From contig NZ_CP013374.1 of the NCBI RefSeq assembly GCF_001522585.2, forward strand, positions 248,001 to 312,000: a stretch of 64,000 bases of DNA, given 5' to 3'. The DNA is from Burkholderia sp. NRF60-BP8 (GTDB taxonomy: Bacteria > Pseudomonadota > Gammaproteobacteria > Burkholderiales > Burkholderiaceae). Position 1 is the stretch's first letter. Each line of letters begins with the position of its first letter. Positions 63,311 to 64,000 of this stretch are shown in pieces. The notes beneath the pieces were generated by a model, which was given only the letters and a program-made list of their open reading frames with translations, was not told the DNA's origin and made no database searches. The position numbers and the translations under genes are program-made.

Positions 63311-64000
63311 TCAGTACAGGACATTCTTCGCCGCCTGCGAATCGAGGTTCTGCTTGTCGACCATCACGACGCCGGTATCGATCAGCTTCGGCGCGGGCTT
63401 GCGCGCGATGACGTCGAGCGCCGTGCGCACGCCCTGGTTCCCCATCTGCCACGAGCCCTGCACGGCGATCGCCTGCACGGTGCCGTCGCGCACGAAGCCC
63501 TGCAGGTCCTCGTTGCCGTCGAACCCGATCGCCACCACCTTGCCCGCCTTGCCCGACTGCTTCAGCGCGCGGCCCATCCCGACCGCGGTCGGCTCGTTCG
63601 CGCCGAAGATGCCCTTCAGGTCCGGATTCGCCGACAGCACGTCGGTCGTCTGGTTCAGCGCGGTCGCCATTTGCGATTGCGAGTAGTACGGACCGACGAT
63701 CTGCAGCTTCGAATGGCTCTCGATATATTTGCGGAACCCGCCGACGCGGCTGACCTCGGAGCCCGCACCCGGCACGTACGACATGATCGCGATCTTGCCG
63801 GATTGCCCGACGCGATCGATCAGCGCTTTCGCGCACAGCGCGCCCGCCTTCTCGTTGTCGGTCGACAGGAACGCCTGGTAATACGGCTTGCCGGCGTCCG
63901 CGATGGCCGAGTCGATCAGCACGACGGGAATGTGCGCTTCCCACGCCTTCTTGATCGCGGGGACGAGTGCATCGGGGTCGGACGGCGCGAGCACGATGCC
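63311..64000 (-). CDS. Sugar ABC transporter periplasmic binding protein (RbsB type), 5' end cut by the window
   Basis: 230 C-terminal residues of a ribose/xylose-type sugar binding protein. YYQAFLSTDNEKAGALCAKA, GIFGANEPTAVGMGRAL and VAIGFDGNEDLQGFVRDGTV are typical of the periplasmic-binding family 4. The gene continues past the window edge, so signal peptide and start are not seen. It lies 36 bases upstream of the AKR gene in the same direction; the importer likely supplies the sugar for the operon. Confidence 0.92.
   Translation of the reverse strand, partial: GIVLAPSDPDALVPAIKKAWEAHIPVVLIDSAIADAGKPYYQAFLSTDNEKAGALCAKALIDRVGQSGKIAIMSYVPGAGSEVSRVGGFRKYIESHSKLQIVGPYYSQSQMATALNQTTDVLSANPDLKGIFGANEPTAVGMGRALKQSGKAGKVVAIGFDGNEDLQGFVRDGTVQAIAVQGSWQMGNQGVRTALDVIARKPAPKLIDTGVVMVDKQNLDSQAAKNVLY

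Overview
The window is high-GC DNA (about two thirds G+C by eye), densely coded on both strands and rich in LysR regulators, MFS carriers, FAD amine oxidases, aldehyde dehydrogenases and chemoreceptors. That gene content, codon use and the resemblance of many proteins to known Burkholderia families suggest a Burkholderia (cepacia-complex-like) genome, probably a secondary chromosome given how much of it is accessory catabolism. Species and replicon are inference. I saw no rRNA or tRNA gene, insertion sequence, prophage or CRISPR array.

Layout. 51-3419: a complete dTDP-L-rhamnose operon in the order rmlA-rmlC-rmlD-rmlB, every junction overlapping. 3609-5127: a heat-shock block, with a near-consensus sigma-32 promoter, two Hsp20 genes and a small protein of unknown function. 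5323-10416: a split transketolase with an MFS carrier, an SDR dehydrogenase and a GcvA-like LysR, with a candidate operator at 9424-9449. 10663-15119: a di/tricarboxylate uptake block (LysR, DctA-like symporter, MHS-family symporter and an orphan ModA-like binding protein). 15445-16953: a Cache-GGEEF diguanylate cyclase. 17063-20529: a LysR/NmrA pair, a small cupin and a tandem-GNAT protein.

20726-41550: a large amine or amino-acid catabolic region. It holds an M20 amidohydrolase, two aldehyde dehydrogenases (one GabD-like), two paralogous PuuB-like FAD oxidases, a DAO-type FAD enzyme, a bicupin, a short AraC regulator, a peptide/opine-type ABC importer, a HAD hydrolase, a second tandem-GNAT protein, a GhrA-like reductase, a class III (SpuC-like) aminotransferase and an Lrp regulator. 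The logic resembles polyamine or omega-amine breakdown through an aldehyde to succinate. Two of its promoters share a bipartite motif with identical spacing.

41857-45236: a lower-GC stretch with a DUF4396 membrane protein and a small protein, then a GntR/aminotransferase divergent pair. 45410-51274: a LacI-controlled sugar-acid locus (MFS carrier, LacI, XylD-like dehydratase, XylX-like FAH protein) with three matching operators, resembling the lower Weimberg pathway. 51483-55139: two divergent chemoreceptors, one behind a clear sigma-28 (FliA) promoter. 55329-57290: a PAP2 phosphatase lipoprotein carrying an autotransporter-type repeat. 57623-64000: a compact operon (UxaA, UxaB-like, zinc alcohol dehydrogenase, cog3618-type lactonase, aldo-keto reductase, sugar-binding protein). 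Read together these make a plausible complete route from L-galactose to 2-keto-3-deoxygluconate with its own importer; this is the most interesting pathway inference here.
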